Assembly: GCA_003862155.1 (NCBI GenBank)
Contig: QOUV01000005.1
Span: forward strand, 62,001-126,000
Direction: 5' to 3'
Origin: Lachnospiraceae bacterium
GTDB lineage: Bacteria > Bacillota > Clostridia > Lachnospirales > Lachnospiraceae
DNA length: 64,000 bases
Part shown: positions 1 through 8,191 of the stretch, in pieces
Numbering within the stretch: the first letter of the stretch is position 1
Layout: every line of letters starts with the position of its first letter
Notes under the pieces: model-generated
What the model saw: only the letters and a program-made list of their open reading frames with translations
Databases searched by the model: none
What the model was told of the DNA's origin: nothing
Translations under genes and position numbers: made by a program

Positions 1-111
1 GGCCGCAAATAGGCGCGCGCACGCGAACAGAAAAATCCTACGGAGCGAGACCGACCATCTGCGGCGCTGCTTCGGGCTTGACGAGCATAATTTATCTGAC
101 AATTCCGACTT
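1..111. other. Gene-free left edge with a GC-rich segment shared with the 32-kb repeat island
   Basis: No coding signal is seen. Bases 1 to about 35 match, with a few differences, the segment at 32117-32151 (both read GGCCGC, then TAGGCGCGCGC, then GAACAG and a run of A). It is probably the edge of another copy of the palindromic element described at 31993-32188, cut off by the window boundary. Confidence 0.45.
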
Positions 112-142
112 TGGGACAAAAAGAACCGTCCCTTCTGTCCCA
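112..142 (-). repeat. REP-like 31-bp palindromic repeat, copy 1
   Basis: Read on the minus strand it starts TGGGACAG, continues GGGACGGTTC and ends TTTTTGTCCCA. The ends TGGGACA/TGTCCCA can pair, and an inner AGAA/TTCT can extend the stem. It begins at the base after the glmS TAA stop codon. The T-rich 3' half could give weak termination or 3'-end protection of glmS mRNA (inference). Other copies are at 48583, 49951, 62612 and 62663. Confidence 0.85.
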
Positions 143-1969
143 TTATTCGACTGTTACTGATTTTGCGAGATTTCTCGGCTTGTCGACGTCGCAGCCCTTG
201 CCTACAGCAACGTAGTATGCGAAGAGCTGGAGCGGGATGATTGCCAGTGAGTTTGCGAAGAAATGGTTCGTCTGCGGAATGTAGATCACGTAGTCCGCAT
301 TCTCTTCGATGCTGGTATTTCCCTCATTTGTAACGGCGAGCACGAAGGCCCCACGGGTCTTGACCTCGACGATGTTTGATACAGTCTTCGGATAGAGATC
401 ATCCTGAGTAGCAACTGCTGCCACGAGTGTTCCGTCCTCGATAAGAGAAATCGTGCCGTGTTTCAGCTCGCCTGCCGGATAGGCCTCTGAATGGATGTAT
501 GAAATCTCCTTGAGTTTCAATGAACCCTCGAGAGATGTAGCGTAGTCAATTCCTCTGCCGATGAAGAAGATGTTCTTTGCAGCGATGTATCTGTTGGCAA
601 ATTTCTGGATTCTCTCTTTATCATGTAAGAGGAGCTCTATCTGGTCTGGAAGCTTCTCCAGGTCATCGATATAGGCCTTCTCTTTGGCATCGTCTATTTC
701 GCCCCTGGCCTTCGCAAATTTGATAGCGATCAGGTAGTGGCAGATCAGCTGTGCGCTGTAAGCCTTTGTGGTTGCTACGGCAATCTCCGGGCCGGCCCAG
801 GTATACATAACCTCATCAGCTTCTCTTGCAATAGTTGAACCGACTACATTTACAATGGCGAGGGTCCTGATTCCCTTCTCCTTTGCCAGACGAAGTGCCG
901 CAAGAGTATCGGCCGTCTCACCTGACTGGCTTACAATGACTACGAGGTCATTTTTGTTGATGATAGGGTCGCGATAGCGGAACTCGCTCGCGACGTCTAC
1001 GTCGGTCGGAATGCGGGCCATCTGCTCATAGACATATCTGGCTGTCACTCCAGTGTGATAAGCACTGCCGCAGGCGACGATATGGATTCGGCCAATAGCC
1101 TTTATATCGTCATCTGACATATGGAGATCGTCTATTACAACATGGCCTTTGCGAATTCTCGGAGAAAGAGTATTCTTGACGGTCTTCGGCTGCTCGTACA
1201 TCTCCTTTAACATAAAGTGGGCATAACCGCCCTTCTCGGCAGCATTTGAATCCCAGTCGATATGCTTTGACTGCTTCTCGACCGGCTCACCATCGATATT
1301 AAAAAATGTGATGCCATCTCTTTTCAGGCAGGCAACCTCCTGATTGTCAATATAGTAGACATCGCGGGTATGTTTTAAAAGCGCTGTGACATCTGAAGCG
1401 ATATAGCTTCCGTCATCTGCGAATCCAGCTACGAGCGGTGAATCCTTTCTGACTGCGTAGACTCTGTCAGGGTGATCTGCAAAAAGAATTCCTAAGGCAT
1501 AACTTCCCTCGACTCTGTTCATTACCTTTGTGATAGCTTCGAGCGGATTTCCCTCGTAGTAATAGTCGAGGAGCTGTGCGACAGTCTCTGTATCTGTCTC
1601 AGAAATAAATGTGTAGCCCTTAGCAGTCAGCTTGTCTTTTATCTTCTGATAGTTCTCAATAATTCCATTGTGAACTACGGCAATAGTTCTGTCCTTATTG
1701 AACTGAGGGTGTGCGTTGACCTCATTTGGCTCACCGTGTGTAGCCCATCTGGTGTGACCTATTCCGACCACTCCCGGCATAGTGCTGCCATCGTGTGTCA
1801 GTTCCTCAAGCACCTTAAGGCGTCCCTTGGATTTTTTGATTTCAATCTGGTTACCATCGTAAACAGCGATTCCCGCTGAATCGTAGCCGCGGTACTCGAG
1901 TTTTTCAAGTCCGTCCAGAAGTACCGGAGCAGCCTGCTCAGTTCCAATGTATCCTACTATTCCACACAT
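143..1969 (-). CDS. glmS: Glutamine--fructose-6-phosphate aminotransferase (isomerizing)
   Basis: GlmS makes glucosamine-6-phosphate from fructose-6-phosphate and glutamine, the first step toward UDP-GlcNAc and peptidoglycan. The 608-residue product has the N-terminal nucleophile Cys2 after the initiator Met (MCGIVGYIG), the class II glutaminase motif HTRWATHG, two SIS sugar-isomerase domains (roughly 285-420 and 455-590) and the typical end DKPRNLAKSVTVE. Length is normal. ATG at 1969 follows AGGAG at 7 nt spacing. It lies 43 bp downstream of two LCP genes on the same strand, so cotranscription is likely. That short gap leaves no room for a glmS ribozyme, so the common Gram-positive control of this gene is absent here. 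Confidence 0.97.
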   Translation of the reverse strand: MCGIVGYIGTEQAAPVLLDGLEKLEYRGYDSAGIAVYDGNQIEIKKSKGRLKVLEELTHDGSTMPGVVGIGHTRWATHGEPNEVNAHPQFNKDRTIAVVHNGIIENYQKIKDKLTAKGYTFISETDTETVAQLLDYYYEGNPLEAITKVMNRVEGSYALGILFADHPDRVYAVRKDSPLVAGFADDGSYIASDVTALLKHTRDVYYIDNQEVACLKRDGITFFNIDGEPVEKQSKHIDWDSNAAEKGGYAHFMLKEMYEQPKTVKNTLSPRIRKGHVVIDDLHMSDDDIKAIGRIHIVACGSAYHTGVTARYVYEQMARIPTDVDVASEFRYRDPIINKNDLVVIVSQSGETADTLAALRLAKEKGIRTLAIVNVVGSTIAREADEVMYTWAGPEIAVATTKAYSAQLICHYLIAIKFAKARGEIDDAKEKAYIDDLEKLPDQIELLLHDKERIQKFANRYIAAKNIFFIGRGIDYATSLEGSLKLKEISYIHSEAYPAGELKHGTISLIEDGTLVAAVATQDDLYPKTVSNIVEVKTRGAFVLAVTNEGNTSIEENADYVIYIPQTNHFFANSLAIIPLQLFAYYVAVGKGCDVDKPRNLAKSVTVE

Positions 1970-2012
1970 AAAAATCTCCTGACTATGATAGAAAAATCAT
2001 CATGCGCTCTGT

Positions 2013-3224
2013 TTAATTTGTTGTGCCTATACTTGACGAAGATGAAGTCGTCGTACTGGATGTCGACGAAGAATCATCTTTCTTGTCATCTATACCTTTA
2101 TTACCCTCATCAATACTGAAGTCCACTGCCGAAGATGCATTTTTTCCTGTCTTATACATAATCGTCTGACTGATTTTTTGTACAGTACGGGAAGGGGCGT
2201 AGTTTGTCTCGTCGAACATCTCCTGATGGAGTCTCTCGACATTGTCCTCAAGTGTACATGGAATCAAGACCGAGCCCCAAGGCTTTATCGTATCAATACT
2301 CTTCGAATATGGGAATCCGAAAGATTTCTCTATCTTATAGGACTTCGCAGCTGAAGCAAGTGACAGTATATCTGTCGCTGAAAAATTAGTCGAAACCTGT
2401 GGAAGTACATCGTCGATTATCTTGCTTATCTGGCTTACAGATGCGTTCCTTAACTTCTCCAAAGTTGCAGCCATAACTCTTCTCTGTCTCTCGGCACGGC
2501 CAAGGTCTCCCTTGTGGTCCGGAGCATGTCTGATACGGCAGAGTGAACAAGCCTGTACACCATTCAAGGTCTGGCGTCCGGAATGCGTAACAGGAGTAGC
2601 TTTCTTTCCCGAAAGTCTGGCAACTTCTGAAATGTAATCGTACTTCTTGTACTGGAAGGCCTGATACTCAGCGTCCGTTACATCGATCTCTACACCTCCA
2701 AGATCGTCAATTACATCGGTTACTGCCTTGAAGTCGAAAGTAACGAACTTGTCCAGATTGAGATCCAGGTTACCATTAACCATCTCGAGGGTCTGCTTTT
2801 CACCACCCTTTGCATAAGCGGCGTTCGATTTCTGATAAGGTTTCGAATCTGATCCCATCGGATCAGTATTTAGCAGAGTATCACGATACAGTGATGCTAT
2901 ACGTATCTTTTTGGTATCGTTATTAATGCTGACAATCATCTGTACGTCGGAGCGGCCCTGCTTCACAGCGTCCGTTCCCACACCTCTGCTGTCTACACCA
3001 AGTACAAGAAAATTCGTATAGCCTGAAAGAGACTTCACGGTTTTTTCGGAAAGTTTGTTAGTCTTTACTGTTCCGACATCGCGGAAACGTATCTGGCCGA
3101 ACTTCAGCCATGCAAACAGTATTACTAAAAACAGCACCAGTATGACTATCTCAACGATCAGAAGTATCTTCCTGCGCTTTCTGCGCCTCGCTCTTCTCGA
3201 TTGGTGCATTGACTTTTCGCTCAT
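2013..3224 (-). CDS. LytR-CpsA-Psr family cell-wall ligase (copy 1)
   Basis: LCP enzymes transfer undecaprenyl-linked glycopolymers (teichoic acid or capsule) to peptidoglycan on the outer face of the membrane. The 403-residue product has a basic N-terminus (RRARRRKRRK), one membrane segment at about 24-43, then an LCP domain with FLVLGVDSR, GRSDVQM, RDTLLNT and CRIRHAPDHKGDLGRAERQR, which hold the conserved Asp and Arg residues for pyrophosphate and metal binding. The last 25 residues are a Ser/Thr-rich tail, probably disordered and outside the membrane. The start at 3224 has GAGGT about 6 nt upstream. It is a tandem paralogue of the next gene, 34 bp away. The acceptor and donor polymers cannot be told from sequence. 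Confidence 0.93.
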   Translation of the reverse strand: MSEKSMHQSRRARRRKRRKILLIVEIVILVLFLVILFAWLKFGQIRFRDVGTVKTNKLSEKTVKSLSGYTNFLVLGVDSRGVGTDAVKQGRSDVQMIVSINNDTKKIRIASLYRDTLLNTDPMGSDSKPYQKSNAAYAKGGEKQTLEMVNGNLDLNLDKFVTFDFKAVTDVIDDLGGVEIDVTDAEYQAFQYKKYDYISEVARLSGKKATPVTHSGRQTLNGVQACSLCRIRHAPDHKGDLGRAERQRRVMAATLEKLRNASVSQISKIIDDVLPQVSTNFSATDILSLASAAKSYKIEKSFGFPYSKSIDTIKPWGSVLIPCTLEDNVERLHQEMFDETNYAPSRTVQKISQTIMYKTGKNASSAVDFSIDEGNKGIDDKKDDSSSTSSTTTSSSSSIGTTN

Positions 3225-3258
3225 TTCTTACCTCACAACAAACGCAATAACCGTCCGG

Positions 3259-4398
3259 TTATTTCATATTTACTTCAGCACTGCTGTAATCTACTGCTGA
3301 AGATTTGTTTTTACCTGTTTTGCTGATGATCGTCTGGCTGATAGACCTGACCTTCTCAGAAGGCGTATAGTCAGTCTCATCAAACATCCTCTGATGTAGT
3401 TCCTTTACATTGTCTTCGAGGGTGCACGGTACTACGATCGATCCCCATGGTTTGATTGTTCCGATCCACTTCGTAAAAGGGAAGCCAAGAGACTTATCCA
3501 TCGAATATGACTTTGCTGAAGTAGCAAGTGATAAAATCTCTGTAACCGAGAAGTTTGTCGAAATCTTCGGAAGAATATCGTCGATTATATCATTTAGCTG
3601 GCTTAAAGATGCTTTCTTTACTTTATCTAAAACAAGACGCAGAACTCTTCTCTGCCTCTCGGCACGGCCAAGGTCGCCCTTGTTATCTGCGCAGTGTCTG
3701 ATACGGCAGTATGCGCAGGCCTGTACACCGTTTAATTTCTGAAGTCCCGGATGTGTCAGATAAGTCGGGCTCTTCCCTGCCAGTTTTGCCGTCTCCGGTA
3801 TCATATTCCATTCGTGGTTCGACGCTTTCATTACATCGTACTCAGCCTGTGAGACATTTACCTCAATGCCGCCAATATCGTCTACGACATCAACTACCGC
3901 ATTGAAATCAAAAGTGACGAACTTGCTCACATTCAGATCAAGGTTTCCGTTCATCATCTCAAGGGCCTGCTTCTCGCCACCGAGAGAGTAAGCTGCATTT
4001 GCCTTTCTATAAGGAGTCGAATTTGTCCCCATAGGATCTGTATTCAAAAATGAATCACGGTATACAGATAACAGACGCATCTTCTTTGTGTCGTTATTTA
4101 TGCTGACAAGTATCTGCACATCGGAACGGCCTTCCTGCGTAGCATCAGTTCCCGTAGATCTGCTGTCGACACCGAATACCATAAAGTTCGTATAGCCCGA
4201 CAATGACTTTACAGTCTCAGCTGATAGTGTGTTGGTCTTTACTTTACCGACATTCTGGAAATGTATCTTTCCGAACTTGAGCCAGAAGAACAGTACGATA
4301 AGGACCAGTACCAAAATGATCAGCTCAACTATCAGAAAAACCTTACGGCGCTTTCTGGACTTCGTTTTTCCAGAAGGACGCGGTGTATTTTCACGCAT
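3259..4398 (-). CDS. LytR-CpsA-Psr family cell-wall ligase (copy 2)
   Basis: This 379-residue protein has the same layout as its downstream neighbour: basic N-terminus (KTKSRKRRK), one membrane helix at about 20-42, then an LCP domain with FMVFGVDSR, GRSDVQILVSINNDTKK, RDSFLNTDPMG and CRIRHCADNKGDLGRAERQR. It lacks the Ser/Thr-rich tail of copy 1. The two proteins align almost end to end, so this is a local gene duplication. The start at 4398 is preceded by GAGGT at 7 nt. It is the first gene of the probable LCP2-LCP1-glmS unit, which would join precursor sugar supply to polymer attachment. Confidence 0.93.
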   Translation of the reverse strand: MRENTPRPSGKTKSRKRRKVFLIVELIILVLVLIVLFFWLKFGKIHFQNVGKVKTNTLSAETVKSLSGYTNFMVFGVDSRSTGTDATQEGRSDVQILVSINNDTKKMRLLSVYRDSFLNTDPMGTNSTPYRKANAAYSLGGEKQALEMMNGNLDLNVSKFVTFDFNAVVDVVDDIGGIEVNVSQAEYDVMKASNHEWNMIPETAKLAGKSPTYLTHPGLQKLNGVQACAYCRIRHCADNKGDLGRAERQRRVLRLVLDKVKKASLSQLNDIIDDILPKISTNFSVTEILSLATSAKSYSMDKSLGFPFTKWIGTIKPWGSIVVPCTLEDNVKELHQRMFDETDYTPSEKVRSISQTIISKTGKNKSSAVDYSSAEVNMK

Positions 4399-4456
4399 CT
4401 TTTTACCTCACGAAATATTATGATATAAGGGTCAACAAGCGTGACTTAATGACCCG

Positions 4457-4531
4457 CCCCACAGCTCCAGAAAAGCTAAAAATATAGTAAAATAAAATTT
4501 ATATGCATTTAGCTTTTCTGGAGCTGTGGGG
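4457..4531. repeat. Perfect 24-bp inverted repeat with 27-nt loop
   Basis: Arms are 4457-4480 (starts CCCCACAGCTCC) and 4508-4531 (ends GGAGCTGTGGGG). They are perfectly complementary. The loop is A/T-rich. It lies between the glycosyltransferase stop and the LCP2 start, both leftward. Confidence 0.85.
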
Positions 4532-4559
4532 TTTTGTGAGTGTGAAACACTCACAAAAC
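4531..4559. repeat. Perfect 13-bp hairpin with 3-nt loop
   Basis: GTTTTGTGAGTGT, loop GAA, then ACACTCACAAAAC. It shares base 4531 with the preceding inverted repeat. No T-run follows on either strand, so it is not a classical terminator. Confidence 0.8.
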
Positions 4560-4565
4560 TATATC

Positions 4566-4601
4566 ATGATTTGGTGGTCAACCTTTTGACCACCAAATCA
4601 T
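4566..4601. repeat. 16-bp hairpin, dispersed family (second copy at 45466)
   Basis: ATGATTTGGTGGTCAA, loop CCTT, then the exact complement. A diverged copy with the same flank (CATGATTTGG and ATCATAATATA) lies at 45466-45501. It sits 54 bp downstream of the glycosyltransferase stop codon. Confidence 0.8.
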
Positions 4602-4654
4602 AATATAACTCGATAACTTTAGCATAATACCCCAATTATTTCAGAATGTCAATC

Positions 4655-5983
4655 TCAGAGATAGTAGTTCTTAATCCCCGCAGGAAGGTTCCTGTTGTAA
4701 AAAGGATCTCCCGCCGTTATAGTCCTCTTCCACTTCTCACGAAGTACAGAGCGTGAGTTCTCGTCGCCTCCCTCATCTGTTCTGCTGCGATGGGCCGTGA
4801 CCTTCGGGACATAGACGACTCTTAGTCCTCCAGCTCTTGCTTTAAGACACAGGTCGAGTATCATATCGTTGCCGCGGAGCCGTTTGTCGAATCCACCGCA
4901 TTTTTTAAAAAAGGAAGCGTCTACCATGCAGAATGAAAAGTCTACCATAGAGACGTCAGATGCAGTACGGATACGGCCATAGAGCCCCGGCGACAGCGGA
5001 TTTTCTCCTCTGCATGCCGGATAGGTAATTCCCTCCTGATCATAGATGTAACCGCAGTTGTTTACCGACAGGCCGCTGATAAATTTTCCACCGGCTACAG
5101 CTATATCCGGCTGTGAAACATAGCCGTAGAGCTTTTCGGCCGCGTTTCTCGTAGTAACATGGACTCCCTTGTCTTTTATCAGAAGAACCGAGCTCATATG
5201 CGACCTGTAATCGCTCCCGTCATACCGCACAGACCACGAGTCGTTTTTTGTCCGCTCGACTTTGCCTCTGATCCCATTTTCGTTCAGGTAAGCGCTTACC
5301 ACTGTCATGTGCTCTCTGATACTCCTGTCTCTAAGCGAAAGGAGCTCATCGTTTACAGGTGAATCAGGTGCTACATTGTGCCAGAGGAGCGCCGCAATGT
5401 GCCCGAATCTGGCCTTTCTCTGCATCGCCCTGATAAAAAAATCATAGGCAAATGCGAATGAAAGCTCTTTTCTAAAGAGTCCCAGTCTCCTTATAGAATC
5501 GCGTTTTACTATGAAAGTGTCCCCGATATAATTCTGCCCGAGGAGCAGCTCCTTATTGAAATCAGGAAGAAAATAAGGATTCATCCGGCAGGCGTCTTTT
5601 ATCTCGTCGTGATCGGTGTAGATGATATCACACTCCGGATGCTCTCCTATGAAATCACTCAGGTATTTGAGGATCATCGTATTCAGCTTGTCCGTAAGCC
5701 CGACGAATATCAGGTAATCGCCCTGTGCCCTTCTGATGCCCTCATTCCAGACATCGGCGAGGGAATTTTTCGGACGGAGCTTCACGTACTTCAGCCTGTA
5801 GTCATCCTTCATGACCGACCTCGTAATATTGCCAAGTCCAGCCTCCGGGCAGGCGTCGAGAACCTGGATCTCCATATTCCGCCATTCGAGAGCTTTTGCC
5901 GACTCTAAGGACTCCTTAAAATACCAGGCTGCGGTCTGATAGGCTCCGATGATCACTGAAAACCGGATGCTCTCAATCGCCAT
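4655..5983 (-). CDS. Family 2 glycosyltransferase
   Basis: Predicted GT-A fold enzyme that transfers a sugar from a nucleotide donor to an envelope glycan or glycolipid. Visible features are the N-terminal FSVIIGAYQ strand, NEGIRRAQGDYLIFVGLTD (donor-binding region) and YTDHDEI (DxD-like metal site), with a longer C-terminal part of about 200 residues carrying FSFCMVDASFFKKCGGFDKRL, typical of GT2 acceptor regions. An upstream in-frame ATG at 6040 would give 461 residues, but AGGAG lies 8 nt before the ATG at 5983, so 442 residues is preferred. It overlaps the upstream uridylyltransferase gene by 11 bp, which indicates a coupled operon. Acceptor and sugar are unknown. Confidence 0.85.
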   Translation of the reverse strand: MAIESIRFSVIIGAYQTAAWYFKESLESAKALEWRNMEIQVLDACPEAGLGNITRSVMKDDYRLKYVKLRPKNSLADVWNEGIRRAQGDYLIFVGLTDKLNTMILKYLSDFIGEHPECDIIYTDHDEIKDACRMNPYFLPDFNKELLLGQNYIGDTFIVKRDSIRRLGLFRKELSFAFAYDFFIRAMQRKARFGHIAALLWHNVAPDSPVNDELLSLRDRSIREHMTVVSAYLNENGIRGKVERTKNDSWSVRYDGSDYRSHMSSVLLIKDKGVHVTTRNAAEKLYGYVSQPDIAVAGGKFISGLSVNNCGYIYDQEGITYPACRGENPLSPGLYGRIRTASDVSMVDFSFCMVDASFFKKCGGFDKRLRGNDMILDLCLKARAGGLRVVYVPKVTAHRSRTDEGGDENSRSVLREKWKRTITAGDPFYNRNLPAGIKNYYL

Positions 5984-7097
5984 CGGCATTTCTCCTGGCT
6001 TCAAGCAGTTTCCTTGCGGAATCGACCGAGTCGGTACCATGCAGGTTTTTTACTGGGGCGAATTCGTCCTCGCGCTTTACCTCTACCGGAAGAAAATCCG
6101 GGAAAAATTTCAGGATATCTGTGATAAGAATCTCAAATTTATAGCCGTTCGGCTCTTCGGGCTTTACAAGCCTTCCATCCTCTCCGATATACGGGATCTT
6201 CTTTTTTACTTTGTGAACCGGCATATCCTGCCCGACAGTATTTAAAAGAATAGAAGTATCAAAAAGATAATTTACAGTGACTCCTGCGCTGTAGAGGAGC
6301 TCTCCATCCTCACCGCGCTCGTGAGCCTGCTCGTCGCCAAGCTCAAAATACTCTACTATAGACGGATGCCCGTTTTTCTCGCAGACGACTCCGACATTTT
6401 CCGACGGGTCCTTCTTAAGGACTGCCTTGACAGCAGCGGACTTGTGCTCTTCTATGACTGCTCCCAAGAAGGCCGGGTCGGCGATCTTCGCGAGGACATT
6501 GTCAACTCCGAAGACATTGAGCCATTTTACACCGCACCGTTTTAATATCTCGCCGTATCCTGCCTTTACGAGCGAAGTAAAAAATCCGCCGTTTCCATTC
6601 GGAGAAGTAGCCGGGACATCCTTTCCTTCGAGCAGGAGCTTCTCATCAAAGTCACAGGCCGGTGCCATCTCCTGCTTGAAAAAATAAATGAGCTTAGGAT
6701 CGTATCCGAAGTAATTTTTCTCTTTAAAAAATGCCCTCGTGGCCTGATCATTTTTATCAGATGTCATAACGAAAAACGGCACTTTGATGTCTCCGATATC
6801 TCTGCGGAGATTGTCGAAAAGGCATCCGAAAATGGACTTGTCCTCTTCGATAGGATAAGTTCCCTTCGGCCCGCTGAAGCCGAGCCTCGTGCCCATGCCG
6901 CCCGCAAGGAGCAGAAGTGCCAGCTCTCCGCGCTTAATAGACTTAAGGCCTGCTGCCCTGTACTCGTCATATTTCTTCGCGTAGTCCTTAAGCCTGAGTG
7001 TCTTTATCGGGCTGATATCTGATTTTTCGCACGCTGTATTATCATCCGAAAGTCTTAAGTATTCCGAAAGTTTTTTCTCTGCCTCTGCTGTAGTCAT
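5973..7097 (-). CDS. UDPGP-family uridylyltransferase (UDP-sugar or UDP-HexNAc pyrophosphorylase)
   Basis: Predicted to form a UDP-sugar from UTP and a sugar-1-phosphate in the cytosol. The signature ALLLLAGGMGTRLGFSGPKG lies at about 60-80, followed by VFGVDNVLAK and NGGFFTSL (sugar-binding region), PSIVEYFEL, and LFDTSIL, in the order seen in type 1 UDPGP proteins. The product is about 374 residues, slightly short at the N-terminus for the family. The start at 7097 is 1 nt after the TAA of the thioesterase gene, and GAGGAG in that gene's last codons serves as ribosome site. The substrate could be glucose-1-P or GlcNAc-1-P. The downstream glycosyltransferase may use the product (inference). 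Confidence 0.85.
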   Translation of the reverse strand: MTTAEAEKKLSEYLRLSDDNTACEKSDISPIKTLRLKDYAKKYDEYRAAGLKSIKRGELALLLLAGGMGTRLGFSGPKGTYPIEEDKSIFGCLFDNLRRDIGDIKVPFFVMTSDKNDQATRAFFKEKNYFGYDPKLIYFFKQEMAPACDFDEKLLLEGKDVPATSPNGNGGFFTSLVKAGYGEILKRCGVKWLNVFGVDNVLAKIADPAFLGAVIEEHKSAAVKAVLKKDPSENVGVVCEKNGHPSIVEYFELGDEQAHERGEDGELLYSAGVTVNYLFDTSILLNTVGQDMPVHKVKKKIPYIGEDGRLVKPEEPNGYKFEILITDILKFFPDFLPVEVKREDEFAPVKNLHGTDSVDSARKLLEARRNADGD

Positions 7098-7098
7098 A

Positions 7099-7809
7099 TT
7101 ACTCCTCATTCAATGCCTCAAGCCTCATAAAAGGCTCGAGATCTTTATTTGAAATCTCAACGAGAATCCTGCCATTGTCTTCTCCGCAGCGTATCAAAAG
7201 ATCATCGCCTTTTCGTGCCTGGTTCTTGTACTCTATCCTGTAAAAATCAAACGGCCCCCTGCCCGAGAGAACGCTCTCAGCGAGCACAATATACTTGCCG
7301 TTATTCATGTGTCCATTCGAATCGATCATGATCTCGTTGACCTTGATCTGGCCGACCGTCTCGAGGTCACCGTCGAATTTTATCTTTCTCTTCCCGAAGT
7401 CCTCTGTCGGCGGTGCTCCGGCACCGTAAGCAGTAATCATCTCCTGCGGCGCACGGGTAGGTTCCGATCTGTCGAGATCCATATATACCCAGAGCGAGTT
7501 TGCCGTAACAAACGGGGTCTCGTCCCAATCCGTTATAGTAAAATACCTCGAAGCCAGTGCACCTCTGGCCCTGTATGGGTAGGTACGTACGGTCACATTT
7601 TCTCCCATGACCGGACTTTTGTGAATTCTTATCTGCCAGTCCGTTACGAACCAGCCTCTGCGTTTTCCTGTAAGCCACTGCATCGTATAACCTGTATCCT
7701 GCGAATGAAATGTGGCGCAGTCCTGCAGTTCATTTATAATGCCTGACAGCGGCATCTCAAGGTTTTCGTTCACCTGTGAAAATCCCACTCTGGTCTTCAT
7801 CTCATACAT
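7099..7809 (-). CDS. Acyl-ACP thioesterase
   Basis: Predicted to release free fatty acids from acyl carrier protein. About 236 residues form two hotdog domains; FVTDWQIRIHKSPVMGE and GALASRYF are in the first, and SNGHMNNGKY near residue 170 is the conserved Asn-x-His-x-Asn region of the FatA/FatB family. The reading frame extends upstream to a TTG at 7878 inside a repeat element, but ATG at 7809 has AAAGG 9 nt upstream and gives MYEMKTRV, a better start. It heads a three-gene leftward operon with the uridylyltransferase and glycosyltransferase. A link between fatty acid supply and a glycolipid is plausible but not shown. Confidence 0.85.
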   Translation of the reverse strand: MYEMKTRVGFSQVNENLEMPLSGIINELQDCATFHSQDTGYTMQWLTGKRRGWFVTDWQIRIHKSPVMGENVTVRTYPYRARGALASRYFTITDWDETPFVTANSLWVYMDLDRSEPTRAPQEMITAYGAGAPPTEDFGKRKIKFDGDLETVGQIKVNEIMIDSNGHMNNGKYIVLAESVLSGRGPFDFYRIEYKNQARKGDDLLIRCGEDNGRILVEISNKDLEPFMRLEALNEE

Positions 7810-7863
7810 AAAATTCGACCTTTCAGCTAAGTGTACAGTAATATCAGTTATTATATCATTTAA

Positions 7864-7999
7864 AAATGAGCGGTGCAATTCGCATTCCGCTTCGCTTCAT
7901 GCTCATTCGCGCGTTCGCGCTATTGAAATAACACATCGGATGCCTTTGCGGATGCAAGCATCCGCCGGCACCGATATGTTATTTCAGCACCGCTCATTT
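7864..7999. repeat. MITE-like palindromic element with 13-bp terminal inverted repeats
   Basis: The ends are AAATGAGCGGTGC (7864-7876) and its complement GCACCGCTCATTT (7987-7999). A second nested pair, GAAATAACACATCGG (7925-7939) and CCGATATGTTATTTC (7971-7985), has one mismatch, and the core holds GCGGATGC/GCATCCGC. The first 43 bases recur at 40014-40056 with about 35 identities. No ORF of note lies inside. Confidence 0.75.
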
Positions 8000-8004
8000 A
8001 ATAC

Positions 8005-8044
8005 GCGAAAAAAAGAGGCGATGTACTGATGTACATCGCCTCTT
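8005..8044 (-). terminator. Rho-independent terminator of tRNA-Gln
   Basis: A 14-bp perfect stem (8013-8026 with 8031-8044) and a TGAT loop are followed on the minus strand by a run of seven T. It lies 7 bp past the tRNA 3' end. Confidence 0.92.
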
Positions 8045-8051
8045 AAAAGAG

Positions 8052-8123
8052 CTGGCCCACAAGGATTCGAACCTTGAAATGACGGAGTCAGAGTCCGCTG
8101 CCTTACCGTTTGGCTATGGGCCA
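8052..8123 (-). tRNA. tRNA-Gln (anticodon CUG)
   Basis: The 72-nt cloverleaf reads TGGCCCA acceptor, D arm GCC/GGC, anticodon stem GCGGA/TCCGT with loop CTCTGAC (anticodon CTG), T arm CAAGG-TTCGAAT-CCTTG and TGGGCCA with discriminator G. The weak first pair (T-A) and G73 are normal for glutamine tRNA. The 3' CCA is not encoded and must be added after transcription. Confidence 0.96.
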
Positions 8124-8135
8124 ACAACAGATATT

Positions 8136-8163
8136 ATTCTACTCCGTTTCTGAGATATTGCAA
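8136..8163 (-). promoter_or_regulatory. Sigma-70-type promoter of tRNA-Gln
   Basis: On the minus strand a TTGCAA -35 (8158-8163), 16-nt spacer and TAGAAT -10 (8136-8141) lie 12 nt before the tRNA 5' end. Confidence 0.75.
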
Positions 8164-8191
8164 GTTTTTATTTGAGTACAATCCTGTGATC

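Noticed and set aside
1970-2012. glmS ribozyme upstream of glmS
   Set aside because: Only 43 bp separate glmS from the upstream LCP gene; the ribozyme needs well over 100 nt and none of its core is present.
7810-7878. Longer thioesterase from a TTG start at 7878
   Set aside because: The extension lies in the MITE-like repeat, and a better ATG with ribosome site is at 7809.
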